Notes: generated by a model not told the origin, from the sequence alone. 64,000 nt of DNA from Oncomelania hupensis (GCA_036898135.1 CM072512.1:13497425-13561424), one strand, 5' to 3'. Shown: positions 10,006 to 21,010, numbered from the stretch's first letter. Translations and numbers: made by a program.

Positions 10006-10655
10006 TGTTACGTTGAAACGCGAACGAAAGTATGTCGGAAGCGTGTACGATAGATCTAATCGTTTCGATTTGCAAAGTATTCAATAATGGAGTTTATTTA
10101 CCTTTGATTTGAGTTTGCATTGTTGTTAGGAGAGGCTTTGTATAACGTTGATAATATTCGTTGGTCGATATTGTCGGAGAATACTCTGGATTTCCTTGTT
10201 TACCATCGATCGAAGGTTCGGGACGATTGTCGAAGTAAGAGAAGGTTCGGGGTATGTGTGGAGAGATGAATGACGTAAGTCAGTGATGACGATCTTTTAT
10301 TCGATTGGTGGCAGTGCGTCATTTCTACGGTATTCGAAATCTTTCCGGAAAAGAGAGAGATTATAAAATTGTGTGCCGCACTGTTGTTGAGAAAAAATTG
10401 TTGTTGATAGTAAAGTTGTTGATAGTGATTTGGAGAGTTGCTGTGAAAGTTGTTGAGTTGAGTTGAGAATTGTATGCAGTTGTTGGTGTGTGCTGAATAA
10501 AAGTAGAAAACTTCATACGTCGACTTTGTGACTTGTATGCTGTTTGGACGGGTTGCGTGAATAAACGAATCTGAGTTACACAACTATCAGGAATTCAAGC
10601 ATCGGGGCTGAATCAGATACTGATAGAAAACACCATCATCGAACTGAGTGTAACA
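10006..10655 (+). repeat. 3' LTR
   Basis: 650 bp. It differs from the 5' LTR by A/C near the start, G/A beside AATAAAA, and two changes near the 3' end. Confidence 0.97.
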
Positions 10656-10660
10656 CACTG

Positions 10661-11450
10661 GCTTCGTGGATTGGTGCGATGAGAACCTTTTGTCACTAAA
10701 ACGAAAGAGATGATTTTTGACTTTCGGAGAGTCAGAGAGGTGGTCCAGCCAAGTGTTATTCATAATGAGGATGTCGAGATTGTTGACACATATAAGTATT
10801 TGGGTACAGTTTTTGATAGCAAGCTTAAATGGGATGTGAACACACAGTGTATTGTCAAATGGGGCCAACAGAGATTGCACCTTCTCCGGAAACTGAAGTC
10901 TTTCTCTGTGGATTCTAAGATTCTCAGCCTGTTTTATCAATCTTTCATTGAGAGCTTGCTGACTTTTTCGTTTGTTTGTTTGTTGGTTCTACAGTCTGAC
11001 TGTGAGGGATAGGAATAGCTTGCCCAGCATTGTCAACGTCTGTTCAAAGATCATCGGTGTCAGGCAGAGAGACCTGGGTTCTTTCTGCGATCAGCAAATC
11101 GTCCAGAAGGCGAACGGAATTATTTGTAGACCAGAGCATGTTCTGGCGAGTGAATTTTCAGTGCCATTATTTGGGCGCCGTTTTGCCTTGCCGGCCAGTA
11201 AGGGTAATCGCCGCTCCCACAGTTTTATTCCTTGCGCAATTCCATTGCTAAAGTTGATGCGATCATCTCCGCTTTAATACCTTTCCGCTCCCCCATCCCC
11301 CCCCCGCATCCCCCCTCTCCGCATCCCCCTCCCACCAACCCAACTTTAAAAAAAAAAAAAAAACGCTCGACGATGGCCCGATTCAGAGATTAATTGAATG
11401 TTTATCGTCTGATTGAATTGATTTGATGATCGATTGATATTCTTACCTTA
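10661..11450 (+). pseudogene. L2/CR1-like LINE remnant, part 3 (RT C-terminus and 3' end)
   Basis: Continues the LINE broken at 4933. Frames at 10710-11012 and 10972-11277 encode IVDTYKYLGTVFDSKLKWD, GQQRLHLLRKLKSFSVDSK, then NVCSKIIGVRQRDL and LPASKGNRRSHSFIPCAIP. This is the typical thumb and C-terminal region of L2-type reverse transcriptases. Frameshifts and stops make it inactive. An A-rich stretch at 11349-11363 and ATTGAATTG motifs follow. Confidence 0.85.
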
Positions 11451-11516
11451 TTTTTTTTACCTTCATGTTTTTATTTGATTTACCTGTCGGTGGTGAGTGT
11501 TCGTGATGGGTGTGTT

Positions 11517-11517
<1 letters not shown>

Positions 11518-11580
<63 letters not shown>

Positions 11581-11591
11581 GTGTGTGTGTT
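11518..11591. repeat. (TG)n microsatellite
   Basis: TG dinucleotide run with a few TTTG interruptions, in the caspase intron. Confidence 0.95.
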
Positions 11592-11728
11592 TGGTTTATG
11601 TTGGTATGGTAGGACATGTGCTTATGAGATTGTGTGACAATGTTGTGAAACCTTGTTTCACATTTCACTGTTTTAAAACTAGTTTAAATATGAGCTGCTT
11701 ATAAATCTTGTAATTGCCCTATGTGGAT

Positions 11729-11791
11729 CACATTACATTACATGATTATTGCTTTAGGTCCAGCGGACTCTTCCGAGCCAAATCAGGACCA
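11729..11791 (-). mobile_element. TGTAA-tailed repeat, 63-bp 5'-truncated copy
   Basis: Contains only the 3' end of the family (reverse complement of GGACCTAAAGCAAT and the TGTAA tail). It is flanked by CCCTATGTGGAT (11717-11728) and CCCTAAGTGGAT (11792-11803), a 12-bp duplication with one mismatch. Severe 5' truncation with target duplication is the mark of target-primed reverse transcription. Confidence 0.8.
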
Positions 11792-12113
11792 CCCTAAGTG
11801 GATAAAAAAAGTTCTATTGAATTGAATTGAATTGAAAGCTGACGCTTGTCAGCCTAATAAATATGCCAAATGATAACGGTGGAATCCGACAGACCACAGG
11901 ATAAGACAGGATAGCATAGGACTGTGATAGTTGTAGACTACATAGCAAGCCACGCAACTCACGCGGCGATTGTCAAACGTTGTAAGTGGGGTAGGGGCTT
12001 GGTGGGTAAAGGATTGCTCCACTTTTAGCCTAACCACGCTATAAAGCAAACACCGCAGTCCTCCCGCTTACTAAAGACGAAGTAACTGATTATTGTTGAT
12101 ACAAGATGACATT

Positions 12114-12777
12114 GAAAGGCTTATAGAAAGTATACCAAGGCTTATAGAAAGTATACCAATGCTTATAGAAAGTATACCAAGGCTTATAGAAAGTATACCA
12201 AGGCTTATAGAAAGTATACCAAGGCTTATAGAAAGTATACCAATGCTTATAGAAAGTATACCAAGGCTTATAGAAAGTATACCAAGGCTAGAAAGTATAC
12301 CAAGGCTTATAGAAAGTATACCAAGGCTTATAGAAAGTATACCAAGGCTTATAGAAAGTATACCAAGGCTTATAGAAAGTATACCAAGGCTTATAGAAAG
12401 TATACCAAGGCTTATAGAAAGTATACCAATGCTTATAGAAAGTATACCAAGGCTTATAGAAAGTATACCCATGCTTATAGAAAGTATACCAAGGCTTATA
12501 GAAAGTATACCAAGGCTTATAGAAAGTATACCAAGGCTTATAGAAAGTATACCAATGCTTATAGAAAGTATACCAAGGCTTATAGAAAGTATTCCAAGGC
12601 TTATAGAAAGTATACCAAGGCTTATAGAAAGTATACCAAGGCGTATAGAAAGTATACCAAGGCTTATAGAAAGTATACCAATGCTTATAGAAAGTATACA
12701 AAGGCTTATAGAAAGTATTCCAAGGCTTATAGAAAGTATACCAAGGCTTATAGAAAGTATACCAAGGCTTATAGAAA
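12114..12777. repeat. 21-bp minisatellite, about 32 copies
   Basis: Tandem unit TTATAGAAAGTATACCAAGGC, nearly perfect, with a recurrent AATGC variant and one unit shortened by 3 bp. Because 21 is a multiple of three, several frames stay open on both strands. One plus frame reads RLIESIP repeats, but it lacks a good start and lies antisense in the caspase intron. I treat it as non-coding. Confidence 0.95.
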
Positions 12778-12789
12778 GGACATCAAGAA

Positions 12790-13170
12790 GTATTAAAGGG
12801 CCCCAAAGGGCTTTGTTTATTTTTGTCGAAAATGAGTTTAGACAAAAATTCGCATTGTGATTACATACAAACAACGATAAAGTGGGCTTTTCCAACCGCC
12901 AATTTTCCATTTCTGTTCTGACTGGAAGTGATTTCCCCTGTTTAACGGTATACCGATACGATCTACTAGATGAAATTTTTTGCCCTAAAAAGGTAGCTAG
13001 TGTTTCTTTTGACACTTTATTGTCCATTGTTATCAATTCATAGGCACACAAACTACGGAATTTGTTATTTAAAAAAAATAAATATACTTTCGGAAAGAGT
13101 TTTTGTATTTTTTGCAAGGTAATGTTTTTAGTGAGGCAACGTTCACTGTGAATGTTAAACGAATCTGTCC
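12790..13170. repeat. Dispersed repeat (AAAGGGCCC family), copy 1
   Basis: Shares TTAAAGGGCCC, CAACCGCYAA, TTTCCATTTYTGTTCTGAC, CCTGTTTAACGGTA, ACTACGGAAT and GAACGTTAAACG-like blocks, in the same order, with 50845-51230 plus 51806-51890. A partial relative is at 35383-35480. Class unknown, no coding seen. Confidence 0.75.
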
Positions 13171-13575
13171 TAAATGGGTTTCTTTAATTGGAGCCTAAAG
13201 TTATGCTTCCTTTTGTACTTAATTAATCTACTAAAGACGACTCCGGCTAATCAGTAACATTGTTCAAAATGGATTGGGCATGTGCCAGTGTACAGCTCAG
13301 ATCTTCAGTACTTGGAATCTTACAAGAAACAAAAACTGGATTTTGTGAGAAAAATAAATTAAAATAAAATTTGTGGAGCATCTTCTCGAGCGTACCTGGT
13401 CCGTACACTTTTTTTTGAGGCGGTTGTTTATTCAACACAAAAGAAGGATGTTGACATTAGTTTAATGGAACTATGCCATTGACTAACGAAAGGTATTTCG
13501 TTCATAACACAACTCCAAACAACCGGACGCGACTATGCATTTTGCCTCGGTTTGAACACGGTCGTACGCTAGCAC
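13171..13575. other. Caspase intron, nothing recognised
   Basis: AT-rich unique-looking sequence with no gene or element that I can support. Confidence 0.5.
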
Positions 13576-13692
13576 ACACACACACACACACACACGCACA
13601 CACCCGCACACACCCCCCCACCCCACCCCACACCCCCCACCCACACACACACACACACACACACTCTCTCTCTCACACACACACACACACAT
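13576..13692. repeat. (CA)n/(CACCCC)n compound microsatellite
   Basis: CA run broken by CCCCCCACCCC-type blocks and CT repeats. Confidence 0.95.
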
Positions 13693-13739
13693 ATTTGCAA
13701 TACATCAGACCAGACCTGGGTTTATTTAAGAATGTAGGA

Positions 13740-14080
13740 TCCGGAAAGTTTTTTTTGTGACGTAAAGAGCGCAAACTTCTTCTAGAAATGTAAGAATCTA
13801 ATGCAAAATTAGCTCTTTTCGTCTAAAAAGCTGACCTAGTTCGTCTCCTATAGGCGACGAAATAGGTCGAACTTTCTTCAAAATTTCTCCTAAAATTGAC
13901 TGCATTTTCTCCGTCCCGGATAGAGCACTCCCTTGTACTTAAAACAGTCTCATGCACTACAACTGCACTCCCATGCACTAAAAGAGCACTCCCGCGCACT
14001 CACTTAGAAAAAAGTGGGGTCCTAGAAAAAAGTGGGTTCCAAGCAAATAAACCCATTTGTTACGAAGAAAGACAAGGTCT
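13740..14080. repeat. Dispersed repeat with GAGCGCAAA start, copy 1
   Basis: Shares CCGGAAAG, AAAGAGCGCAAA, CACTYMCTTAGAAAAA and a following CA-rich tract with 49530-49830. At 13828-13875 it holds the palindromic core around CTCCTATAGGCGACGAA, which recurs at 19105-19140 and 34195-34225. Confidence 0.6.
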
Positions 14081-14103
14081 GCTACCCATTTGTGCGTTTA
14101 TTC

Positions 14104-14192
14104 AAGTGCACACTAACGCGCACACACACGCATACACACACACGCACTCACACACACGCTAACACACACGCACGCACGCACATATACACAAG
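14104..14192. repeat. (CA)n microsatellite
   Basis: Interrupted CA/CG-CA repeat. Confidence 0.9.
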
Positions 14193-14260
14193 TTATGACT
14201 CGGGTAAAGTGCACATAAACTGTTACTTTCATTAAAAAATGTCTTTTCTTCTTCATTAAA

Positions 14261-14284
<24 letters not shown>

Positions 14285-14292
<8 letters not shown>

Positions 14293-14650
14293 GAGGCGAG
14301 CGTTGTGGCCGCGTGCGCTAAGACGGGACTAACTTGCCTTGTCAGCAGGCTAGAAACCAATGGCGCCTGACAGGTGTGGGATCGATGCCGCCTCTGGACG
14401 TCATGTTTCTCCGAATATTATTTACTTTCCACTCGGGCAACGTTTCGGAAATTTTCTCCGGATACTTCGGTTTTCTCCACCAGCAAAATTTCAGAAACAC
14501 AACTAATATTGGGTAGGTTGGGTTTGGGCGCGCCAAAGGTTGCGACTACGCCTTCCCCAGGATAGGCGGCCCAGAATTTTCCGATAAAAAGGGACAATAA
14601 AGTGTTCCCCCCAAAAATGATGAAAATGAAATTGAAAAAAAAATCAATAA
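14285..14650 (+). mobile_element. tRNA-related SINE with TTCTCCGG...CGGTTTTCTCC domain
   Basis: The head resembles a degenerate tRNA (A-box-like TGGCCGCGTGCGC, B-box-like GGGATCGATGCC). A central block (TTTTCTCCGGATACTTCGG, then TTTTCTCC) corresponds to the central block of the SINE at 42305 (TTTTCTCCAGGCACTCCGG, then TTTCCTCC). A poly(A) run precedes it and an A-rich end follows. Confidence 0.55.
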
Positions 14651-15095
14651 TGTTCATCTGTCCTACTCGACAATTATTTCATTTTACGGGGTATTTTGTA
14701 GTACCGGCCTGTAGGTTTTTCACTTGAGGCAGAAAGAAGAAGAAAATGAAAAGTAAAGTACAGAGCTCGCTAGAGACCATCTAATTCAAATAAATAGGAG
14801 CACATAACTGAAAAAAAATACACGAAGCTGCTGTTAATGGACTTGCCGAAGGCGGTAGTTGTCCTAATGCCCCAGGGCATCCTAATTGACGCACCAGGCC
14901 CAACAATCGCTGCTGGTTTGAAGGTGAAGGAAGATTCCCTCCCGGATTTTTCCGACGAAAGTCACTTAATGTGGTATCCTGTTTAGTCACGCATCTGACA
15001 CGAACCGGCCCCAGTTTCAACGCTGTCCGCCATGAAATTGCGAAACGCAGTTATTGAGAGCCAGATCCAGGTACAAATTCGCTATCATAGTTCGC

Positions 15096-15130
15096 CTGGA
15101 CCTAAAGCAATAATCATGTAATGTTTTGTA
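15096..15130 (+). mobile_element. TGTAA-tailed repeat, 35-bp fragment with target duplication
   Basis: Only the last bases of the family (GGACCTAAAGCAATAATC, then ATGTAATG) flanked by ATCATAGTTCGC at 15084-15095 and 15131-15142, a perfect 12-bp duplication. Confidence 0.8.
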
Positions 15131-15245
15131 ATCATAGTTCGCTTTGCATCTTAAAATGCGAATAACATTTATGGATCGATTTCTTCAAAATGGAAACAAA
15201 TAAATAAAAAAGAATCGAGATTAGGATCTATAAAAAAAAAAGTAC

Positions 15246-15329
15246 CTTTATCTCGTGCAGACCCCTTCCTTTGAGCCAGTTCAGGCGTACACCGATCAAA
15301 GTGCTCATTGTTGAAGATGAGACAGATAC
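15246..15329 (-). CDS. CASP8: Caspase-8-like exon B (first p20 strand)
   Basis: An 84-bp exon between acceptor TTATTCAG and donor GTACTTTT, phase 1 on both sides. It encodes GICLIFNNEHFDRCTP, matching the first beta strand and arginine-bearing loop of the caspase large subunit, then ELAQRKGSARDK. It splices over a 14-kb intron to exon C; the join restores an Asp codon. Confidence 0.85.
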
Positions 15330-15784
15330 CTGAATAATAAAAAGACAAAAGATGAAAGATCAATACTCCTGTACACTGCTCAAAGTATTTTGTCTATGTT
15401 CAGACTGTAATAAACACGCATTAGTAACAGTTAGACAAAAATAATGCACTTGCACGTGGACCAATGGAGGCATCTCAGAAGCACGTGTTGGAATGATTGT
15501 CTAGGAAAAGATCTCCCAAATGGATGACAAATTTAAAGTTCAGAACCCGTCCTTTTAAAAATTATTCCCCTACACACTCCCTCCCCTCGTATCTCCCTAA
15601 CCTCTTTAATTTCATATATCAGAACAGTCCTGTTCAATTTAGCAGTGACGAGAAATAATTCTAATACCACGACTTTGAGAAAAACAGGAATCAACATTCT
15701 GTCAATAAAAAACAAAATTCTTAACACAAAACGTTTTATTAGGTCACCATTCGTTTCATCTTCACCAAAAAAAACTACATTAAT

Positions 15785-15862
15785 TTAAAGCACGCACACA
15801 CACACACAAACAACACACACGCACACACACACACCTATACACGCACACACATACACACACAA
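15785..15862. repeat. (CA)n microsatellite
   Basis: Interrupted CA repeat in the short caspase intron between exons A and B. Confidence 0.9.
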
Positions 15863-16003
15863 GTATTTTCATTAAATACAGCGATGTTTTTAGTAAAATC
15901 AAGTCATCTACATGTAGTGCATATTGCATAAACATTTATTTTTCTCCTTGTCCAAGTTAGTTTAACAATCCTCCGTTTAATTTTAATAAGACTGGATACT
16001 AAC

Positions 16004-16109
16004 CACGAGGATTTGCGTTCATCTTGTAGTATGGAAACTTAACGTAGGTGGAATCAGTTTGATCTCTTTTCATCCGTCTGTAAGCTTCCGGCTCAACAAG
16101 ATCTGACAT
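16004..16109 (-). CDS. CASP8: Caspase-8-like exon A (linker before p20)
   Basis: Reads 35 codons from an ATG at 16109 and ends with one base of a Gly codon at donor GTTAGT. The end of the exon (KMNANPR) runs into the conserved PRG-x-CLI start of the caspase fold. An in-frame TAA lies just upstream of the ATG, so it could be a true start. However, the bases ATGTCAG could also be a splice acceptor, in which case the prodomain is further upstream. A CTG repeat lies about 10 bp upstream on the plus strand. Confidence 0.7.
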
Positions 16110-16120
16110 GATGTTTTAAA

Positions 16121-16155
16121 ACTGCTGCTGCTGCTGCTGCTGCTGTTGCTGCTGG
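16121..16155. repeat. (CTG)n repeat next to caspase exon A
   Basis: Seven CTG units, one GTTGCTG interruption and more CTG, directly upstream of the exon A ATG. Confidence 0.9.
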
Positions 16156-16524
16156 CGATGATGAAGTACTGTACCTACGAACGATATTTTTACAATTCTG
16201 CTGGTAGTTACAACCCGGTGATGCATCCCATAAATATCCCTCTTCCCCCCCTCACCTCCCCCCTCCTAAAGAGTAACGTGTACTCCCGCGAAGAGTAAAT
16301 CCAGACTGACGCCCCTCCGCCCCCTCACAAACACACACACACCCCCCTCTTTCCCAGAAGTAATCTCCCTGTAAAAAAATGCATTTGTCTTTTTAAAAAA
16401 ATTAAAAAATTTTAAACGAAAAACGTTAAAAACAAGCAAAATACAACAGTTGTGTAAAGAAATGCAGAGGGGAGTACTTATGGGGCATCCCAGAATTTCT
16501 CCCACCCTACCTCCCCTACTGGAA

Positions 16525-16627
16525 TGACAGCACAGCACAACCCAAGCCAACCCAAGCCAACCCAACGCAACACAACACAACACAACACAACACAGCACAG
16601 CACAACACAGCACAGCACAGCACAGCT
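16525..16627. repeat. 5-bp minisatellite (AACAC/AGCAC/AAGCC)
   Basis: Pentamer array of AACCC/AAGCC, then AACAC, then AGCAC units. Confidence 0.9.
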
Positions 16628-16811
16628 GTTTGAACAGAGAAAGTACTGAATATGATTTTAATTGTTTTCTATGCCTGTCTAACCAATGAACAAAATAAAC
16701 AGTACGTGAAACAGAAAGTGCAGGAACTTTACTTGCAAAAACGAAAATGGCTTTAACTATCCAGTACAATGTGACAACCTGTGATAGGTTCTATAATTAT
16801 AATTATATCAT

Positions 16812-16866
16812 GAAAAACAACAACAACAACAACAACAAAAAATAGACAACAACAACAACAACAAAA
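16812..16866. repeat. (CAA)n repeats
   Basis: Two CAA runs separated by AAAAATAGA. Confidence 0.95.
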
Positions 16867-17073
16867 ACGCCCCTGTGTACTAAACATATTCCTAAGACAA
16901 AACCTTTTATTTTGCTCAGCTTCAAAATATAATCTATGTTCTTGTTATTAAACAAATTTCTAGTAAAGCTTTTACTTAGCAATAAATAATCGTATCGTAT
17001 CTTTTCGCATCGCATCATTAAGTATAGTAAACATACTAATTATTGTGTTCTACTAATAAATTTTACGTGCATA

Positions 17074-17279
17074 CAGACCTATGCACATCTACGGATTTTC
17101 CGTATTTTCTCCGATTTTCATGAGCAGAATACGGATTATTTATTAAAATTCTAATAAAATTCCGAAATTATGATTTTTTTACTTGAATTGTCGTTACAGC
17201 TTGCTACTGAAAATTTTTAAAAACTACTGAAATTTGGTTTGTTTGCTACTGATGAGCATTTTGAGTGTGCACAGGTCTG
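17074..17279. mobile_element. 206-bp inverted-repeat element (MITE-like)
   Basis: Inverted ends CAGACCTATGCACA and TGTGCACAGGTCTG, flanked by TGCATA at 17068-17073 and 17280-17285. Non-coding, AT-rich. The superfamily is not assignable from a 6-bp duplication alone. Confidence 0.7.
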
Positions 17280-17623
17280 TGCATAGCAATTAGCTTATTT
17301 ATTTTATGCGCAGGAACACGCGTAACGTACAACTAAGACAATTATTACCTTCACTTCTTTGGTGAGTTAACGTCCTCAAACGAGGCAAGCAAGAAACCAA
17401 ATGACAGCAATGTTGGACACACTCGCGTCGACATTATGATTTGGGTTGTGTCTAGTAATAGGGGAAATTTTCACATCCCCATTACGTAAGCTGTAATTTG
17501 ATGGGTTTGACATCGTATCAAACCGGTTTTGGTTTCTGTGGGTTAAGAATAGATATCATTTATCGTCTTTAGGCATGACGCGAAGAAAAGTACAAGTATT
17601 ATCATCTGCATGCGGGTGCGCGG

Positions 17624-17734
17624 TCGCGAGGGCACGCATGCCGAAACACACACGCACACAAACTAAGAAGCACGCCCACACGCACGCACACACATTAAGA
17701 AGCACGCCCACACGCACGCACACACGCATTCACA
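17624..17734. repeat. CA-rich imperfect tandem repeat
   Basis: Duplicated 30-bp block (AAGAAGCACGCCCACACGCA) in a CA-rich tract. Confidence 0.85.
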
Positions 17735-17735
17735 T

Positions 17736-18314
17736 TACATTGCAGTACAAGATTATTGCTTTAGGTCCAGCGGACTCTTCCGAGCCAAATCGGGACCGGA
17801 CAACCCTTGATCCGTATAAAAGATCTGCTAAAACAACCCTAGTGGTAAAAGTGAATACTCTCCACCAGCCAGCCACTTTACAATAAAGACATCCCACGCA
17901 GGGGACGCTGAGGCTATACTCTAATTTATCGAAACCCCGTTTACAAAAACAAAATAGAATACAAACATCGTTATAAATTATCAACAAAACACATACATAT
18001 AAAATGCCGACATTGCTAAATATTAACATAAAAGGAAGCCCTATAGTGACCACCTGGCAGAAAGCATCCAATATTCCCAAGCTGATCCAACAGACCTCAC
18101 ACACAAATGAGGAGTCTTGTCCCGGAAGAGTTTTCAAGAATAAAGGTAGGTGACTGGTCTAGCGAAGAAGAAGATAGTATAGCAGATTGATAGAACAGAG
18201 CAGGAATGAGAAAGAACAAATGAGAAAGACAGCGACAGTGGGAATTTAAAGCACTAAATTTCCAGAAAATGGGGATACTATTTATACTGAAACCCCCGGC
18301 ACTCCAACGGGGGA
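17736..18314 (-). mobile_element. TGTAA-tailed repeat, full-length copy
   Basis: Runs, in its own direction, from CCCCCGTTGG near 18314 through TATAAATAG to GGACCTAAAGCAAT and a TGTAA-type tail near 17736. Flanks are ACGCATTCACAT (17724-17735) and ACGCACTCACAT (18315-18326), a 12-bp duplication with one mismatch. No long frame is conserved between copies. Confidence 0.85.
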
Positions 18315-18326
18315 ACGCACTCACAT

Positions 18327-19022
18327 CAACACACACTGTTTGTAGTATAATTGTGCATGAAGGACCAAAGCAATTCCTTATTACAAGTCTCCTCTCTGAA
18401 AATCCTAATCGGGAAGAGAGGGGACTATAAACTGATACACATACATACATACAAAGCAATTCCTCCAATAGTGTAATGCGGACAGCCACGCATACATAAC
18501 TCCCAGGTTGGTCGCGCGCGCCTGTAAGTGTATTCTATCATCACGGTAAATTGCCCTGTGTCTGCATTAACGTGCGACCTTTTAGGTGGTTATAGATGCA
18601 ATTTTCGCAAATATTAGACACCCAATGATGTATGAATTGAATGAAAACTGTATGACTTCATCAATATAACAGCAAACATTGAGTTCTTAGCGTGAATTAG
18701 ACATGCTATAAGTTTGTGATCTCGACCTTCGACGCACTTTAAGCATGTCTGCTGACACTGAAAATAAAACGATAGTCACCAATTGAACAATTTCTCATCT
18801 ATTGTGCCGATGAGTAAATGGACGCTATAGCATCGTAGATCAATCTGTGGTTATTGCGATACAAAGATGGCACAAAGGGATCCCGTCCTTTCGGTCATTG
18901 GAAAAGAGAGGCGTTTGGGACCTCCCTTTCCTGTAAGTCAGCTTAATGAGGGTGCACCGGTGGTATCGACAGTCTACCCTGGCTGCTTTGTCTTTGTTTC
19001 GGTTCGTAAACAGTTCCAGTTA
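18327..19022. other. No recognised feature
   Basis: Mixed-composition sequence. No gene, RNA or element that I can support. Confidence 0.5.
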
Positions 19023-19031
19023 AGCGCCGGT

Positions 19032-19317
19032 GGGGACATCTCGTTACTCCCCCGTATCACTACTCTCCCGTATCACTACTCCCCCAGCTCGTTATTTTGA
19101 ACAAAGTTCGACCTATTTCGTCGCCTATAGGAGACGAACTAGGTAAACTTTTTAGAAAAGGGTTCGGGTAAGGGTTAGTTGCAGAGCTATCCCTAACCCT
19201 TGCCCTAACCCTTTTCTCTACAAAAATCACTTTCCGATTCCTACATTCTTAAAATAACGAGCTGGGGGAGTAACGAGCCGGAAGAGTAGTGATACGGGGG
19301 AGTAACAAGCTGACCCC
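19032..19317. mobile_element. 286-bp Mutator-like MITE
   Basis: About 70-bp inverted ends (GGGGACATCTCGTTACTCCC on the left, GGGGTCAGCTTGTTACTCCC on the right read inward). Each holds repeated CCCGTATCACTACTC and CCCCCAGCTCGTTA motifs. AGCGCCGGT flanks it at 19023-19031 and 19318-19326. A 9-bp duplication with long inverted ends is typical of Mutator-like elements. The interior holds a CTATAGG palindrome and CCCTAACCC-type motifs. Confidence 0.75.
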
Positions 19318-19544
19318 AGCGCCGGTCAGACCTACCGATTAAATTATACAATTTGTTCTTTGCGATTTAAACTCAGGACTGATCGCACGAAGCAACCGGT
19401 CACACGCTCAAACAGTACCACACAACTTAGGCGCAAGTTGATTTTTGCTGCGGCTCGCTCATAGGCCTCTTTCCTTGTACCTGTAGTGCTGTCCCTGGCC
19501 TTGCTCGGTGTCCTGGAACTTACTATGGGGCGCCATGTGTCCAT

Positions 19545-20640
19545 TTATTCTATGTGACTATTCTATACATAGAATAAATTCTATGCACATAGAAAGCATT
19601 CTATGCACACAAAAAGCATTCATTAGTTGAAATTCCATTTATAAAAAAGAAACCAATATTGTAAGTCATAGAATAAAATTCTTTGTATAGAATAACATTC
19701 TATAATATAGTGTAAATTTCTATGTCCATAATACAATTCTATGTATAGAATAACATTTTATAATAGAGAATAAGATTCTATGTATGTAATACAATTCTAT
19801 ATTATAGAATGCACTTGTATGCATAGAATTGTATTCTATAACATAGAATGAATTCTATTACAAAGAATGAATTCTATAACATAGAATTTATTCTATGTGC
19901 ATACAATTCATTCTATAACATAGAATGAATTCTTTAACATAAAATAAATTATATGACATAAAATGAATTCTATGTGCATAGAATAAATTGTATAACATAG
20001 AATGAATTCTATAATAAAGATTGAATTCTATATGCATAGAATGAATTTTATAGCATAGAATGAATTCTATGACATAGAATTCATTCTATGACATAGAATG
20101 AATTCTATAGGCATAGAATGAATAGTATAACATAGAATGAATAAGATGACATAGAATGAATTCTATGACATAGAATGAATTCTATAACATAGAATGAATT
20201 CTATAGCATAGAATGAATTCTATGACATATAATTTATTCTATAGCATAGAATGAATTCTATAACATAGAATGAATTCTATAGCATAGAATGAATTCTATG
20301 ACATAGAATTTATTCTATAGCATAGAATGAATTCTATGTGACAGAATGAATCCTATGTCATAGAATTCATTCTATGCTATAGAATTCATTCTATGCTATA
20401 GAATAAATTCTATGTCATAGAATTCATTCTTTGCTATAGAATTCATTCTATGTTATAGAATTCATTCTATGTCATAGAATTCATTCTATGTCGTCTTATT
20501 CATTCTATGTTATACTATTCATTCTATGCTATAGAATTCATTCTATGTCATAGAATTCATTCTATGTCATAGAATTCATTCTATGTCATAGAATTCATTC
20601 TATGTCATAGAATTCATTCTATGTTATAGAATGAAATCAA
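19545..20640. repeat. ATAGAATGAATTC satellite with a large palindrome
   Basis: An array of 10-20-bp units (CATAGAATGAATTCTATG variants). Left of about 20320 most units read GAATGAATTC, right of it GAATTCATTC. Rare variants mirror each other: GAATGAATAGTATAACATAG at 20116-20135 is matched in reverse at 20505-20525. The right-hand 320 bp is therefore an inverted copy of 20000-20320. Confidence 0.85.
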
Positions 20641-20699
20641 TATATACACTTTTTTTAAAATAGTAAAAACTGGGGCACTGTCAAGGTATAGAGAACATT

Positions 20700-21010
20700 T
20701 TTTTATGGCATGGGACTGTATTGCAGAGAGATATACACATTGCCACATCTTATCACCACACCACATCACTCTACATCACACTGCACCACAAATGTGATGG
20801 GTAGGTGTGGTGGAGTGATTAGGTTATGTGACGATGTGGTCTGATTCACTGCTTTTAAGGCATAATAGAACTGTATTGCAGATACATACATACACATTAC
20901 CACATCACATCACCACACTACATCACTCTAAATCACACCACACTGCACCACAAATGTGATGGGTGGGAGGGGTGGGGTGATTAGATTATGTGATGTGATT
21001 CACTGATGCC
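20700..21010. repeat. Tandem pair of ~150-bp units with ATCACA/TGTGAT foldback
   Basis: Two diverged copies (about 20707-20860 and 20862-21010) of a unit containing CTGTATTGCAGA, CACACTGCACCACAAATGTG and GATTCACTG. Each can fold back through CACATCAC/GTGATGTG blocks. Confidence 0.75.

Larger units (their letters stand above)
4934..10655 (+). mobile_element. Gmr1-like Ty3/Gypsy LTR retrotransposon, RT-deleted
   Basis: A 5.7-kb element with two 650-bp LTRs (4934-5583, 10006-10655), TG...CA ends, a 5-bp target duplication, a primer-binding site, a long leader, one gag-pol frame and a purine tract. Domain order is Gag, protease, integrase, then the remains of reverse transcriptase. This is the Ty1/Copia-like order known for the Gmr1 group of Ty3/Gypsy. 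The LTRs differ at only four positions by eye, so insertion was recent. The RT core and RNase H are missing, so the element cannot copy itself unaided. Confidence 0.9.
1..16109 (-). other. CASP8: Caspase-8-like gene (whole locus, 3' end outside window)
   Basis: Five exons join in phase with canonical GT/AG borders to give a cysteine protease of the caspase family: a linker, the p20 large subunit with the catalytic His (ILSHG) and Cys (QACQG), and the start of the p10 small subunit. The FDCFVCCILSHG block and the PRGICLIFNN strand resemble initiator caspase-8/10 more than executioner caspases. In known animals such enzymes act in the cytoplasm downstream of death receptors. The death-effector prodomain is not seen and may lie in exons upstream of 16109. 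Introns are 674 bp, about 14.05 kb, 153 bp and 555 bp. The second intron holds the nested transposons at 1.9-11.4 kb and the minisatellite at 12.1 kb. Exon joins were inferred by eye, without transcript data. Confidence 0.85.

Noticed and set aside
12114..12777. CRISPR-like array
   Set aside because: The units are head-to-tail without spacers, and the host is an animal.
12071..13117. Long open frames of LSISLGI or RLIESIP repeats on both strands
   Set aside because: They follow from a 21-bp tandem unit with no stop codons. Frames are open in several registers at once, with no start signal or domain, inside a caspase intron.
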